Below, piece by piece: positions 6,398-14,175 of a stretch of 64,000 nt of DNA; positions within the stretch are counted from its first letter, which is position 1; the number at the start of each line of letters is the position of its first letter. The notes below the pieces were generated by a model that made no database searches, was not told where the DNA came from, and saw only the letters and a program-made list of their open reading frames with translations. A program made the position numbers and the translations under genes. Source of the stretch: Lachnospiraceae bacterium. GTDB lineage: Bacteria > Bacillota > Clostridia > Lachnospirales > Lachnospiraceae. Location: contig JAGBBP010000030.1 in assembly GCA_017938405.1 (NCBI GenBank), forward strand, positions 1-64,000. Reading direction: 5' to 3'.

Positions 6398-6660
6398 GTT
6401 GTCTCAAACCTCCAGAAGATTCTGTATTGATTGCCACCGAAGAGCTGACTAACAATGTGTATACGTTCTGGCAGGATAAAGAGGGTAATATTTGGTACAC
6501 ATCCACACGGACAGATGCAATAGAAGCAGAGATGCAGGAGGCAGCCAGGCGATTGAAGGCGGAAAAAAGAAAAACCTCCGATGCAACCCGCAAAGAAGCA
6601 TCGGAGGAGCCTGTTATGCAAAATACATTAACAGAAGATTACGAGAAAAGTATAGCATAA
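6364..6660 (+). CDS. Early phage protein of unknown function
   Basis: A 98-residue protein with a beta-rich middle (NNVYTFWQDKEGNIWYTST) followed by a basic helical tail. The ATG at 6364 lies about 10 bases after AGGGAGGG. No known domain is seen. The 106 bases between it and the replication gene hold no gene. Confidence 0.55.
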   Translation: MDREELFHEAMSCLKPPEDSVLIATEELTNNVYTFWQDKEGNIWYTSTRTDAIEAEMQEAARRLKAEKRKTSDATRKEASEEPVMQNTLTEDYEKSIA

Positions 6661-6766
6661 CAGGCGGTATTCGTCAAGTTTTTGAAAAAGGGCGGACAGG
6701 CCCTTAACAAACACTATCAGTATATTAAAGTTAGATAATTTTTCTACGTAAGAGAGGTTACGAGGA

Positions 6767-7534
6767 ATGGCATTCTGGAAGGACGTATTCCGTCTTCCGG
6801 GTTCGAATGAGTACGAGATTAAGTTTGCCGGTAATTACGGAGCCAAAGGGGAGAAGAGAGCCCTTCGGGTAAAGCCGACACCGGAGCAGATACGAAAGCA
6901 GAACCAACGGAACCGGGAGAAGAAGATGCGCCGCCTGATTAAAGCAAATTTTTCCGAAGGAGATATATGGGCAACATTGAAATATCCAGCCGGTACCCGA
7001 AAAGAAACGGACGAAGTCAAAAAGGACATCCGGAAGTTTCTTGAGAAGGTACGGAAGCTTTATAAGGATAGCGGAACGGAACTGAAATTTATCCTTCGAA
7101 TGGAGATTGGAGCTCGAGGCGGCATTCATATTCACATTTTGATGAATCGTATGAAAGATGTGGATTTAAAGATACAAAAGGCGTGGAAGCAGGGGAGAGT
7201 AAACTTTTCCAATGTGTATTCTGCTGGTGGGTACCAGGCATTGGCGGAGTATATTGTGAAAGAACCGGATACACAGAGCATACGGCAGATGGCATTGTTT
7301 GTTCCGGAAGAGGAACAGAAAGAATACTGCAAATACTCAACGAGCCGGAATCTTATCCGACCGGTACCGGAACGAACCGTGTATGCACACAGAACGGTGC
7401 GGAAGTTGGTGGAGGAAGGACCGACACCGACACCGGGATATTACATAGACCGAGATTCTATCGTTTATGGAGTGAACCGGTTCACGGGAATGTCCTATCT
7501 GTATTACACGGAATATGAGTTGGACGGAGGATAA
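6767..7534 (+). CDS. HUH-type replication initiator-like protein
   Basis: A 255-residue protein resembling rolling-circle replication endonucleases of the G2P/REP class. The HUH motif is visible as HIH at residues 121-123 (GGIHIHILMN), with Glu113 before it and a candidate catalytic Tyr162 in AEYIVKE. In the family, such enzymes nick an origin and covalently hold the 5' end through Tyr. No helicase, primase, polymerase or SSB gene is recognised elsewhere in this prophage, so this is the best candidate for its replication initiator. Its ATG follows GAGAGGTTACGAGGA. Confidence 0.72.
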   Translation: MAFWKDVFRLPGSNEYEIKFAGNYGAKGEKRALRVKPTPEQIRKQNQRNREKKMRRLIKANFSEGDIWATLKYPAGTRKETDEVKKDIRKFLEKVRKLYKDSGTELKFILRMEIGARGGIHIHILMNRMKDVDLKIQKAWKQGRVNFSNVYSAGGYQALAEYIVKEPDTQSIRQMALFVPEEEQKEYCKYSTSRNLIRPVPERTVYAHRTVRKLVEEGPTPTPGYYIDRDSIVYGVNRFTGMSYLYYTEYELDGG

Positions 7535-7535
7535 T

Positions 7536-7964
7536 ATGCGACAGGTAAACATTTACACGGCATCAGGCATCCGTTCCCCGCGGGCCGGTAGCGGTACCGC
7601 CGGATACATATTGGAGGTCATGACCCAAAAAGGGCCAGCCACATTGACGAAAACCGCAGAAATACTAAATGCGACGGCGAATCAGTCAGAGCTTCGCATC
7701 CTCAATATGGCCCTAAAGCGACTGACAGAAAAGTGCAGTCTGACCATCCATACGGAGAGCGGGTATGTGGCAGCGGGGCTGTCGGAGTTGTCTCGGTGGG
7801 AGTCAAACGGGTGGAAAACATCCCGGGGGAAGTATGTTGCAAATATGGAAGAGTGGCTGGAAACCGCAGAACTACTAAATGGACATGCGTTTTCGGTCAC
7901 TACGGAAAATCATGAATACAGAGCGTGGCTGAGAAGTGAGGTCACGAGGAAGGAAAAACAATGA
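7536..7964 (+). CDS. RNase H-like protein with degenerate active site
   Basis: A 142-residue protein that aligns by eye with RNase HI: a first strand (NIYTASG), the helix with the second acidic residue (NQSELRILNMAL), the third strand (LTIHTESGYVAAGL) and the distinctive W-x-x-x-GWKT-s-x-G-x-x-V-x-N segment. The first catalytic Asp is replaced by Thr and the third position is Glu within TESGYV, so hydrolysis may be lost or altered. Such proteins are common in clostridial phage early regions. It starts two bases after the Rep gene stop and overlaps the methyltransferase start by four bases. Confidence 0.72.
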   Translation: MRQVNIYTASGIRSPRAGSGTAGYILEVMTQKGPATLTKTAEILNATANQSELRILNMALKRLTEKCSLTIHTESGYVAAGLSELSRWESNGWKTSRGKYVANMEEWLETAELLNGHAFSVTTENHEYRAWLRSEVTRKEKQ

Positions 7965-9670
7965 TTAACGGAGAGTTGATTGTAGATAACTTTGCCGGTG
8001 GAGGCGGCGCAAGTACCGGTATTGAGATAGCCACCGGAATTAGCGTAGATATAGCAATTAATCACGACCCGGAAGCAATCAGAATGCACAAAGCGAATCA
8101 TCCGAGTACAAAGCATTATTGTGAAAGTGTATGGGATATCAAACCATTAGAAGTATGTGATGGTAGACCGGTAGCTCTGGCGTGGTTTTCGCCGGACTGC
8201 AAGCATTTTTCCAAAGCAAAAGGCGGTAAGCCGAAGGATAAGTCGATTCGTGGACTGGCGTGGGTTGCTCTTAGATGGGCGGCGTTGGTACGTCCGAGAG
8301 TTATCATGTTAGAGAATGTAGAAGAATTTAAGACTTGGGGACCGCTGAACCGAAGTCACCGGCCGATTAAAGCGAAACAGGGAGATACTTTCCGAAAGTT
8401 TGTGGGCCAGTTGGAAGGGTTAGGGTACACGGTAGAATACCAGGAACTTACAGCGGCAGATTATGGGGCACCGACTATGAGAAAGCGGTTTTTCTTGGTA
8501 GCACGATGTGACGGAAAGCCGATTATCTGGCCGGAACCGACACACGGACCGAGGGACAGTGTACAGGTAAAGGCAGGATTGCTGGAGCCGTATGTAGGAG
8601 CATATACGCAGTTGGATTTCTCCTTGCCATGTCCATCTATTTTTGATACCTCAGAGGAAATAAAGGAAAAGTACGGTATTCGAGCGGTACGTCCGCTTGC
8701 ACCAAAGACAATGGAACGGATTGCGAGGGGACTGAAAAAGTTTGTGATTGATAATGCGGAGCCGTTTATCGTACAGGTGAATCATTCCAGGAGTAAGGCA
8801 GATTATTGCAAGAGTATGGAAGAGCCGTTACAGGTGATTACATCAAAGCATGGATTCGGGATTGTGGAGCCAATAATCGCGCCATATATGGGAACGAACA
8901 CCACGAATCATCCTGGAGGGAATTGTGAGAATCCCATACATACGATTACGACGGGAAATCAGCAGTGCATTATCAGCCCTACGCTTATCCAGTATCACTC
9001 TGAAACATCGGAGAAAGAGGTACGGGGACAGAGCATAGAAGACCCGATTATGACGGTAGACGGTTCCAACCGGTACGGCTTGGTGACATCGTTCCTGCAT
9101 AAGTATTTTGATGGAGGTTATAAGGGAAGTGGGGGTTCTTTAGAAGACCCATTACCGACAGTAACGGCATGGGACCATAACAGCGTGGTGACGGCGAATC
9201 TCATCCAGATGAATAACCATTGTGATGGAAGAGATATTACGGAGCCTATACCGACCATAACGGCAGGAGACGGACATTTTGGTGAAGTAAGAGCGTTCTT
9301 GATTAAGTATTACGGCAGCGGAACCGGACAGAACATAGAGGAACCGTTGGATACTGTTACAGCAAGAGATCGTTTCGGGCTTGTAACAATACACGGAGTA
9401 GAATATCAGATAGTCGATATAGGACTTCGTATGTTGGAGCCGAAGGAACTGTACGGATGCCAAGGATTCCCGGAGGATTATATAATTGACCGTGACTATA
9501 CCGGCAAGGAGTATCCGCGAAGTGAACAGGTGCGCAGATGCGGAAATGCAGTTTGTCCGCCGATACCTGCGGCACTGGTTCGAGCAAATCTGCCGGAATT
9601 GTGCAGATGCAAACGTATGCCGAATATGCGGATAGACTACAGTAAAGAGCAATTGAGTTTTGTAGTATAA
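7961..9670 (+). CDS. Phage C5-cytosine DNA methyltransferase
   Basis: A 569-residue Dcm-family enzyme that transfers methyl from SAM to cytosine C5. Motif I is DNFAGGGGASTG (9-20), motif IV is SPDCKHFS with catalytic Cys80 (instead of the usual PCQ), motif VI is ENV (118-120), motif VIII is in PTMRKRFFLVA (171-181), IX in RPLAPKTMERIARG (244-257) and X in GNAVCPPIPAAL (528-539). Between IX and X, the recognition region holds six copies of an E-P/D-P-x-x-T-[VI]-T type repeat (286-476). No cognate endonuclease is present, so it is an orphan methylase, probably protecting phage DNA from host restriction. Confidence 0.93.
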   Translation: MINGELIVDNFAGGGGASTGIEIATGISVDIAINHDPEAIRMHKANHPSTKHYCESVWDIKPLEVCDGRPVALAWFSPDCKHFSKAKGGKPKDKSIRGLAWVALRWAALVRPRVIMLENVEEFKTWGPLNRSHRPIKAKQGDTFRKFVGQLEGLGYTVEYQELTAADYGAPTMRKRFFLVARCDGKPIIWPEPTHGPRDSVQVKAGLLEPYVGAYTQLDFSLPCPSIFDTSEEIKEKYGIRAVRPLAPKTMERIARGLKKFVIDNAEPFIVQVNHSRSKADYCKSMEEPLQVITSKHGFGIVEPIIAPYMGTNTTNHPGGNCENPIHTITTGNQQCIISPTLIQYHSETSEKEVRGQSIEDPIMTVDGSNRYGLVTSFLHKYFDGGYKGSGGSLEDPLPTVTAWDHNSVVTANLIQMNNHCDGRDITEPIPTITAGDGHFGEVRAFLIKYYGSGTGQNIEEPLDTVTARDRFGLVTIHGVEYQIVDIGLRMLEPKELYGCQGFPEDYIIDRDYTGKEYPRSEQVRRCGNAVCPPIPAALVRANLPELCRCKRMPNMRIDYSKEQLSFVV

Positions 9671-9698
9671 GAGATTAAGAAAACGGAGGATAGATAAT

Positions 9699-10052
9699 AT
9701 GCAAAGATTTGGAATTGGTGAAATGGAAATGAAGATGGCAAAGTTGCTTTGGGACCGTGAGGGTATCGGTTCCGGTGCGGTAGTGAAACTGTGTGCGGAG
9801 GAGTTTGGGTGGAAGAAATCCACCACATACACGATGCTCCGGAGATTGACGGAACATGGACTGTTCCAGAACGTGAACAGTATTGTTACGCCGGTAATGA
9901 GCGAGGAGCAGTACAAGGCGAAGTGTGCCAAGGACATGATTGATGATAAGTTCGACGGATCCGTTGCTAATTTGGTAGAGGCATATGTGGAAAATTACGG
10001 AATATCGGATGTAGACATGGCTTTGTTAAATGAGTTGTTTTGGGAGGCGTAA
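9699..10052 (+). CDS. BlaI/MecI-like winged-helix regulator
   Basis: A 117-residue protein with the BlaI/MecI/CopY winged helix: GEMEMKMAKLLWDREGIGSG, then the recognition helix in GWKKSTTYTMLRRLTEHGL. The C-terminus is helical and would dimerise. No BlaR-type sensor protease is near it. Alone in a phage early operon it is likely a DNA-binding repressor of phage or host genes; its target is unknown. Confidence 0.82.
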   Translation: MQRFGIGEMEMKMAKLLWDREGIGSGAVVKLCAEEFGWKKSTTYTMLRRLTEHGLFQNVNSIVTPVMSEEQYKAKCAKDMIDDKFDGSVANLVEAYVENYGISDVDMALLNELFWEA

Positions 10053-10054
10053 AA

Positions 10055-10564
10055 GTGGAAATGAGTATGACGGAGAGTGAAGCAATAAGAAGATTAAAAG
10101 ACCATTTCAGAGTACATGATGATGGCAGACCGACACCGTATCTTGATGAAGCGGTATCAATGGCAATTTCCACCCTTGAAGAAGTCCAACGGTACAGAGA
10201 AAACAGAGAAATCTTTGAAAATCAGTTTTCCAATGATGTGCTTAAATTATTAAGTGACAAAGAGGAATTTGCGAAGTGGCTTGAACGTGGAAGGTGGCTT
10301 GCGAAAAAGTGTGATGAATTAGGCAGAGAGGTTGAAGAATACAGAGCAATCGGCACTGTTTCCGAGTTCCGAGAGTTGAAGGAAAAGGCAACGGCAAAGA
10401 AGGTTAAGGAGAGACAATGTTGGAAGTGTGAACATGAAGAATGTGCGCCGGGGTGCGAAAGTGATTTTGATAGATGCCCTAATTGTAACGAAGTTTTAGA
10501 TAACGACTGCGGAGAACAATACAAATTTTGCCCGGATTGCGGACAGCAGTTGTTGTGGACTTGA
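10055..10564 (+). CDS. Phage protein with C-terminal zinc ribbon
   Basis: About 169 residues: an N-terminal helical region with coiled-coil potential and a C-terminal Cys cluster (CWKCEHEECAPGC, then CPNCNEVL, then FCPDCGQQL) that should hold one or two zinc ions. The start is probably the GTG at 10055, 8 bases after GGAGG; ATGs at 10061 and 10067 are alternatives. Possible nucleic-acid binding; no specific family is recognised. Confidence 0.65.
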   Translation: MEMSMTESEAIRRLKDHFRVHDDGRPTPYLDEAVSMAISTLEEVQRYRENREIFENQFSNDVLKLLSDKEEFAKWLERGRWLAKKCDELGREVEEYRAIGTVSEFRELKEKATAKKVKERQCWKCEHEECAPGCESDFDRCPNCNEVLDNDCGEQYKFCPDCGQQLLWT

Positions 10565-10592
10565 CTGGAGCGAAGGAAAGGAGTAAGGGACC

Positions 10593-10859
10593 ATGGACAT
10601 GATAGTAGATAGCTTGACACAGGTGGACTTCTCGGGAATACATATACCGATGGCGGTAATATACGAGAAGCCCAAGGACCATCCGGGAATGTACGTATGC
10701 CGCATATGGGAAGGTGTGGGATGTCGCCCGACGGATACGGCAATAAAGAAAGCTTCCCTGGAGGAATTACAGAAAGACATTCAGGCAGCGGGATTCACCA
10801 TGAGATTCCCGAGAGCGGAAGGTGATGATCCGGTAATACTGGAGACGTGGATGAGATAG
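10593..10859 (+). CDS. Early phage protein of unknown function
   Basis: An 88-residue protein with an alpha/beta pattern and the segment KDHPGMYVCRIWEG. The ATG at 10593 follows GAAAGGAG. No domain is recognised. It is collinear with the surrounding early genes at short spacing. Confidence 0.6.
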   Translation: MDMIVDSLTQVDFSGIHIPMAVIYEKPKDHPGMYVCRIWEGVGCRPTDTAIKKASLEELQKDIQAAGFTMRFPRAEGDDPVILETWMR

Positions 10860-10868
10860 GAGGAACGG

Positions 10869-11300
10869 ATGGCAATATTAAACTACACAACCACGATAGA
10901 TGCCTTTAAAACAGTATCGGAGATTGAATATATCTTGGTAAAGCACAAGGCAAAGTCGGTTATGAAGAACTACGAGGGAGAGTCCATAAGCGGACTTTCC
11001 TTCTTGGTAGACACGGGAGCGGTACAGGTACCGATTCGATTGCCGGTAAAAGTAGATGAATGCTTGGAAGTACTGAAGCGGGAAAAGAAAAACAGTCCGA
11101 AGAGTAATATCAAGGCAACCAGAGAACAGGCAGAGCGCGTGGCGTGGAGAATCTTAAAGGATTGGGTGGAAGCGCAGATGGCCTTGCTGGATATTGAGAT
11201 GGTGCGACTGGAAGAAATCTTTCTGCCGTATATCGAGATGCGGAATGGACAAACCATCTACGAGCAGTTGGAGAAAAAGCAATTTTTACTGAAAGGATAG
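10869..11300 (+). CDS. Early phage protein of unknown function
   Basis: A 143-residue protein. The N-terminal half is beta-rich (GLSFLVDTGAVQVPIRLPVKV) and the C-terminal half is helical (REQAERVAWRILKDWVEAQM, then LLDIEMVRLEEIFLPYI). Proteins of this type recur in early operons of clostridial siphoviruses without known function. The start has AGGAGGAA upstream. Confidence 0.65.
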   Translation: MAILNYTTTIDAFKTVSEIEYILVKHKAKSVMKNYEGESISGLSFLVDTGAVQVPIRLPVKVDECLEVLKREKKNSPKSNIKATREQAERVAWRILKDWVEAQMALLDIEMVRLEEIFLPYIEMRNGQTIYEQLEKKQFLLKG

Positions 11301-11312
11301 AGAGGAGGAACC

Positions 11313-11921
11313 ATGAAACCAATATTGTTTAACACTGAAATGGTGAAAGCCATTCTGGACGGCAGAAAGACGGTGACAAGGCGTGTAATAAAGCCACAGC
11401 CTACGTACTCACCTAGAGACGGCTTTACTTGGAACGGCTGCGCATATGGCACAGATTTTCCACCAACGTTTAGAGGAGCTGGTTATAACTTGTGCTGTGC
11501 CGCTCCGTTTAAGGTCAATGACATACTGTACGTAAGGGAGGCATGGAGTGAACTATCTTATGGCTATGAGTATAAGGCAGACGGCAAGCGGATAGACCAC
11601 TTAGGAAATCGCATAAAATATAAACCGTCTATTCATATGCCAAAAGAGGCGGCCAGAATATATCTCAGAGTTACCGGCGTGCATGTGGAGCGGTTAAGAA
11701 ATATCACACAGGAGGACGCTATAAAAGAAGGCGTAACGGTATGCGAGTTTGACAAAGAAGGCGGCTTTTACGAAAGAGATGAGTTTATAGAACTGTGGGA
11801 CACCACCATTAAAAAAGACCAGCTCCAGTATTACGGATGGAACGCTAACCCTTATGTATGGGTAATAGAGTTTGAGGTAATTGACAAGGCAGCGGCTATG
11901 GCCAATGATACGGAGAGGTGA
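11313..11921 (+). CDS. ASCH/PUA-like phage protein
   Basis: A 202-residue protein of the ASCH-like group: MKPILFNTEMVKAILDGRKT, then TRRVIKPQP, a GDxLYVRE-type strand (NDILYVREAW) and a terminal NPYVWVIEFE strand. Family members are thought to bind RNA or modified nucleotides and recur in phage early regions; the biochemical role is not established. Length and motifs look complete. The ribosome binding site is AGAGGAGGAA. Confidence 0.75.
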   Translation: MKPILFNTEMVKAILDGRKTVTRRVIKPQPTYSPRDGFTWNGCAYGTDFPPTFRGAGYNLCCAAPFKVNDILYVREAWSELSYGYEYKADGKRIDHLGNRIKYKPSIHMPKEAARIYLRVTGVHVERLRNITQEDAIKEGVTVCEFDKEGGFYERDEFIELWDTTIKKDQLQYYGWNANPYVWVIEFEVIDKAAAMANDTER

Positions 11922-11926
11922 ACCGG

Positions 11927-11998
11927 ATGCCAAAGAAAAGTAAACAAGCCCGCGCCCGTGAAGCTGCCGAATCCGCACTTGCGGAGAAAGGAGAATAG
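11927..11998 (+). CDS. 23-codon remnant or leader frame
   Basis: A short frame (MPKKSKQARAREAAESALAEKGE) whose first 11 codons and preceding ATG match the start of the HNH gene at 12268 almost exactly. It is probably a leftover of a local duplication rather than a functional peptide, although a ribosome binding site-like GGAGAGG lies upstream. Confidence 0.35.
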   Translation: MPKKSKQARAREAAESALAEKGE

Positions 11999-11999
11999 A

Positions 12000-12284
12000 A
12001 TGGAAAGAGTAAATACACATATCGTAATCAAAAGAGAGGATGCGTTGAAGTATCTAACAGAAGTCGAATATCAGACTTTGGAAGAACTGCAAAGTGTGAT
12101 TAGTAGAGGTAGAAAAGAGGACGGCAAAAATCCTATCAATAATTATTACGTTTGTAATCGCGATGAAGATTATGCGGAAGTCATTAGAGATGTAATACGG
12201 CTTGGGGAAGAAAGAAAAAATTTAGCAGTGCGTTTAGGAACAGCACTTGCGGAGAAAGGGGCTGTCAATGCCAAAGAAAAGTAA
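12000..12284 (+). CDS. Small phage protein between repeat copies
   Basis: A 94-residue, mostly helical charged protein (segments EDALKYLTEVEYQTLEELQ and DYAEVIRDVIRLGEE) of unknown function. It starts at an ATG after GGAGAATAG and overlaps the next gene by 17 bases. It sits between duplicated segments, so it may be a recent acquisition. Confidence 0.6.
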   Translation: MERVNTHIVIKREDALKYLTEVEYQTLEELQSVISRGRKEDGKNPINNYYVCNRDEDYAEVIRDVIRLGEERKNLAVRLGTALAEKGAVNAKEK

Positions 12285-12618
12285 ACAAGCCCGCGCTCGT
12301 GAGTTCAGTCCCAAAGCCCGACAGGAGATATATTACCGGGATAACGGAAATTGTATCTTCTGCCGACGCCGGTATCACATGGAAGGTGCTACCTGGTTAG
12401 CACTGGAAATCAAAAGTGCAATGCATTACATACCGAGAAGTCAAAACGGTCTCGGCATCCCACAGAACGGAGCATTAGGATGTCAGCATCATCATGAAAT
12501 GATGGACAACGGGAACCAGGGCAGACGGGAGGAAATGTTAGAAATGTTCCGGGAGTACTTACAAGAGCAATACCCGGACTGGAACGAAGAGGAGCTGGTA
12601 TACAGCAAATGGAAATAG
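12268..12618 (+). CDS. HNH-nuclease-like phage protein
   Basis: A 116-residue protein with an HNH/NinG-like zinc fold: YYRDNGNCIFCRRR supplies a CxxC pair, MHYIPRSQNGLG resembles the first His strand, and LGCQHHHEMMDNG resembles the N-H helix. Such proteins act as structure-specific or packaging-associated nucleases in phages. A separate HNH gene beside terminase exists at 14299, so this one more probably serves an early role. The start is the ATG at 12268 in the repeated segment. Confidence 0.7.
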   Translation: MPKKSKQARAREFSPKARQEIYYRDNGNCIFCRRRYHMEGATWLALEIKSAMHYIPRSQNGLGIPQNGALGCQHHHEMMDNGNQGRREEMLEMFREYLQEQYPDWNEEELVYSKWK

Positions 12619-12662
12619 CACCTTGGCGTGTGCATATCACAAACGCCTTATTCAAATCGTAA

Positions 12663-12684
12663 CCCTGCGGCGTCACCCGCAGGG
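12663..12684. other. GC-rich hairpin before the autonomous gene
   Basis: CCCTGCGG (12663-12670) pairs perfectly with CCGCAGGG (12677-12684) over a 6-base loop. There is no U-tract on the forward side. It could slow early transcription before the separately promoted gene downstream. Confidence 0.5.
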
Positions 12685-12716
12685 GGAAAGTGTAAAGAGA
12701 AAATGTACATTGACAG

Positions 12717-12745
12717 TTGAATATTGACGGTTTAAGTGATATAAT
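12717..12745 (+). promoter_or_regulatory. Promoter of the autonomous gene at 12777
   Basis: TTGAAT (12717-12722), a 17-base spacer and a perfect TATAAT (12740-12745). The spacer contains AATATTGACGGTT, whose reverse complement lies in the terminator after the gene. The gene can be read independently of the early operon. Confidence 0.75.
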
Positions 12746-12776
12746 ACTTCTATTACAAATGATAGGAGGATTATAT

Positions 12777-13715
12777 ATGCGTTTGAAAAACATATATATA
12801 ATTTGCAAAGAAAATTTGGATTATATTAACAAATTGACAGGAGAGTCGGTAGTCAGTCAAAAATCCAGCTATATTCAAGTGTCTGGATGGGAAAAAGTGG
12901 GGGAGGTGGCATATAATCAATTAAATTCAATCGACTATCTACATGAAAAGGTGCAGAGACTTACTTTAAGCATTCCAGAATTATATCGCACAATGGATTC
13001 ATTTAGGGTAGCACCTTCTGACTGGAAGAAGATAAATGATGCGAGGAACTCCTTACGAGAAAGTATGTTAGCTACGATTGATTTGTATGAGTCATTAGGA
13101 CTTGCAACAGAAGCAAAAATTGGAATAGATATCAAATTGCCACAGTGTAGTGATTTTTCAGAGTTTAGGAAGAATATAGAGGAACTAGAATTTATTCTGT
13201 ATAAATGTCCGTTTTTTAAGAACAAAGATGAATCGTTAAAGTTTGAAGCGTTGGATGTTGGCTCAATGTGGCTGGTTTTTGTTGTTGTTGGGGTTGGAGG
13301 ATTGGTTACAAGCGTGATAGCGAATAATATTGCGGCCTTTATTGATAAGTGCATGGTCATAAGAAGTCATAAGATAACAATTGACCAGCAAATAGTCCAG
13401 CTTCAGCAAATAGAGATGGATGTGAAGATGAAACAGATCACAATAGAAGGACTAGAACAGCTATACCGTGCACAAGTACAAAGTGTTATAAAGGACTTGG
13501 AAGAGGAGGTGGGAATCAATCTTGCCGACGGGGAAGAAAGAGGTATTGCAGAACAGGCACTTACAAAGGCAACAGTACTTTTAGATAAAGGAATGCAACT
13601 ATATACATCAATTGATTCTCCTGATGAGGTAAAGGCATTATTTGAACCTATAGAGATGAAATATTTGTCTATTAGTGAAAACTTAAAAATGATAGAAGAG
13701 AAGAAGGATGAGTAA
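12777..13715 (+). CDS. Autonomous membrane protein of unknown function (moron-like)
   Basis: A 312-residue protein. Residues 1-160 are soluble and mostly helical, 163-187 form one strong transmembrane helix (GSMWLVFVVVGVGGLVTSVI), and 188-312 form a long helical, coiled-coil-like region. There is no signal peptide or known domain. The gene is visibly richer in A+T than its neighbours, has its own promoter (12717-12745), a strong AGGAGG site and its own terminator. This makes it a classic moron cassette, probably expressed in the lysogen. Candidate roles are phage defence, exclusion or host conversion; none is shown. Confidence 0.85.
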   Translation: MRLKNIYIICKENLDYINKLTGESVVSQKSSYIQVSGWEKVGEVAYNQLNSIDYLHEKVQRLTLSIPELYRTMDSFRVAPSDWKKINDARNSLRESMLATIDLYESLGLATEAKIGIDIKLPQCSDFSEFRKNIEELEFILYKCPFFKNKDESLKFEALDVGSMWLVFVVVGVGGLVTSVIANNIAAFIDKCMVIRSHKITIDQQIVQLQQIEMDVKMKQITIEGLEQLYRAQVQSVIKDLEEEVGINLADGEERGIAEQALTKATVLLDKGMQLYTSIDSPDEVKALFEPIEMKYLSISENLKMIEEKKDE

Positions 13716-13720
13716 TTTTT

Positions 13721-13758
13721 TACCAACCGTCAATATTTGATGGTTGGTATTTTTTTTG
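13721..13758 (+). terminator. Strong rho-independent terminator
   Basis: A 12-bp stem (13721-13732 with 13739-13750, one G-T pair, 6-base loop) is followed by eight T's. It ends the autonomous gene and would also stop leakage into the late-regulator gene. Confidence 0.9.
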
Positions 13759-13780
13759 TAAAAATTGAGGAGGGAACAAT

Positions 13781-14173
13781 GTGGATAAAGGAGAACTGTC
13801 ACAAGTCTACTGGTTAGAGAAAGAAATAGAGATATGGGAAGAGGAACTGCGCCGGAGAAAAGAACGTTCAAAAGTACAGAGTCCAATGAACTTCAAAGAG
13901 GGCAGCGGAGAACCGGGGCAGAAGAATGTTGCAGAAGAGGATATCGTAACCAATGTAGAGATAGATGCAATGATTCGTAGAAAGCAGACTGATTTGGAAC
14001 GGCAGCGGGACAAGATACTGGAATATATTATCGGAATCGAAGACAGCCAGATGCGTCTTATCGTTTACTGGCGGTGTGTGAAGCTTTGTCCATGGAGAGT
14101 GGTTGCAAAGAAGATAGGAGGAGCAAACACGGAGGAAGGAGTGCGTCAGGCTTTTCATAGACACTTTAAATAA
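13781..14173 (+). CDS. Sigma-region-4-like late regulator
   Basis: A 130-residue protein: an N-terminal coiled-coil-like helix, a variable linker, a second helix and a C-terminal sigma70-region-4-like helix-turn-helix (DSQMRLIVYWRCVKLCPWRVVAKKI, then TEEGVRQAFHRHF). Proteins of this group stand directly before the packaging genes in Firmicutes siphoviruses and activate the late operon. The likely site is the repeat-containing promoter at 14176-14208. The start is GTG with GAGGAGGGA upstream. Confidence 0.8.
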   Translation: MDKGELSQVYWLEKEIEIWEEELRRRKERSKVQSPMNFKEGSGEPGQKNVAEEDIVTNVEIDAMIRRKQTDLERQRDKILEYIIGIEDSQMRLIVYWRCVKLCPWRVVAKKIGGANTEEGVRQAFHRHFK

Positions 14174-14175
14174 TC

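Larger units (their letters stand above)
11927..12302. repeat. Local duplication around a small inserted gene
   Basis: A 35-base sequence at 11927-11961 recurs at 12268-12302 with one mismatch, and GCACTTGCGGAGAAAGG at 11975-11991 recurs at 12243-12259. The two elements appear in opposite order around the gene at 12000-12284, which suggests that this gene was inserted by recombination between short repeats, leaving the 5' end of the HNH gene duplicated. Confidence 0.75.

Noticed and set aside
7961..9670. Restriction-modification system
   Set aside because: No endonuclease gene is adjacent; neighbours are phage replication and regulatory genes, so an orphan methylase is more likely.
9152..9937. 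Long reverse-strand open frame opposite the methyltransferase
   Set aside because: It is antisense to a clear Dcm-family gene, has no ribosome binding site and its translation has no domain features.
12720..13737. Moron cassette as an insertion sequence
   Set aside because: The inverted repeats lie within promoter and terminator, no transposase motifs are present and no target-site duplication was seen.
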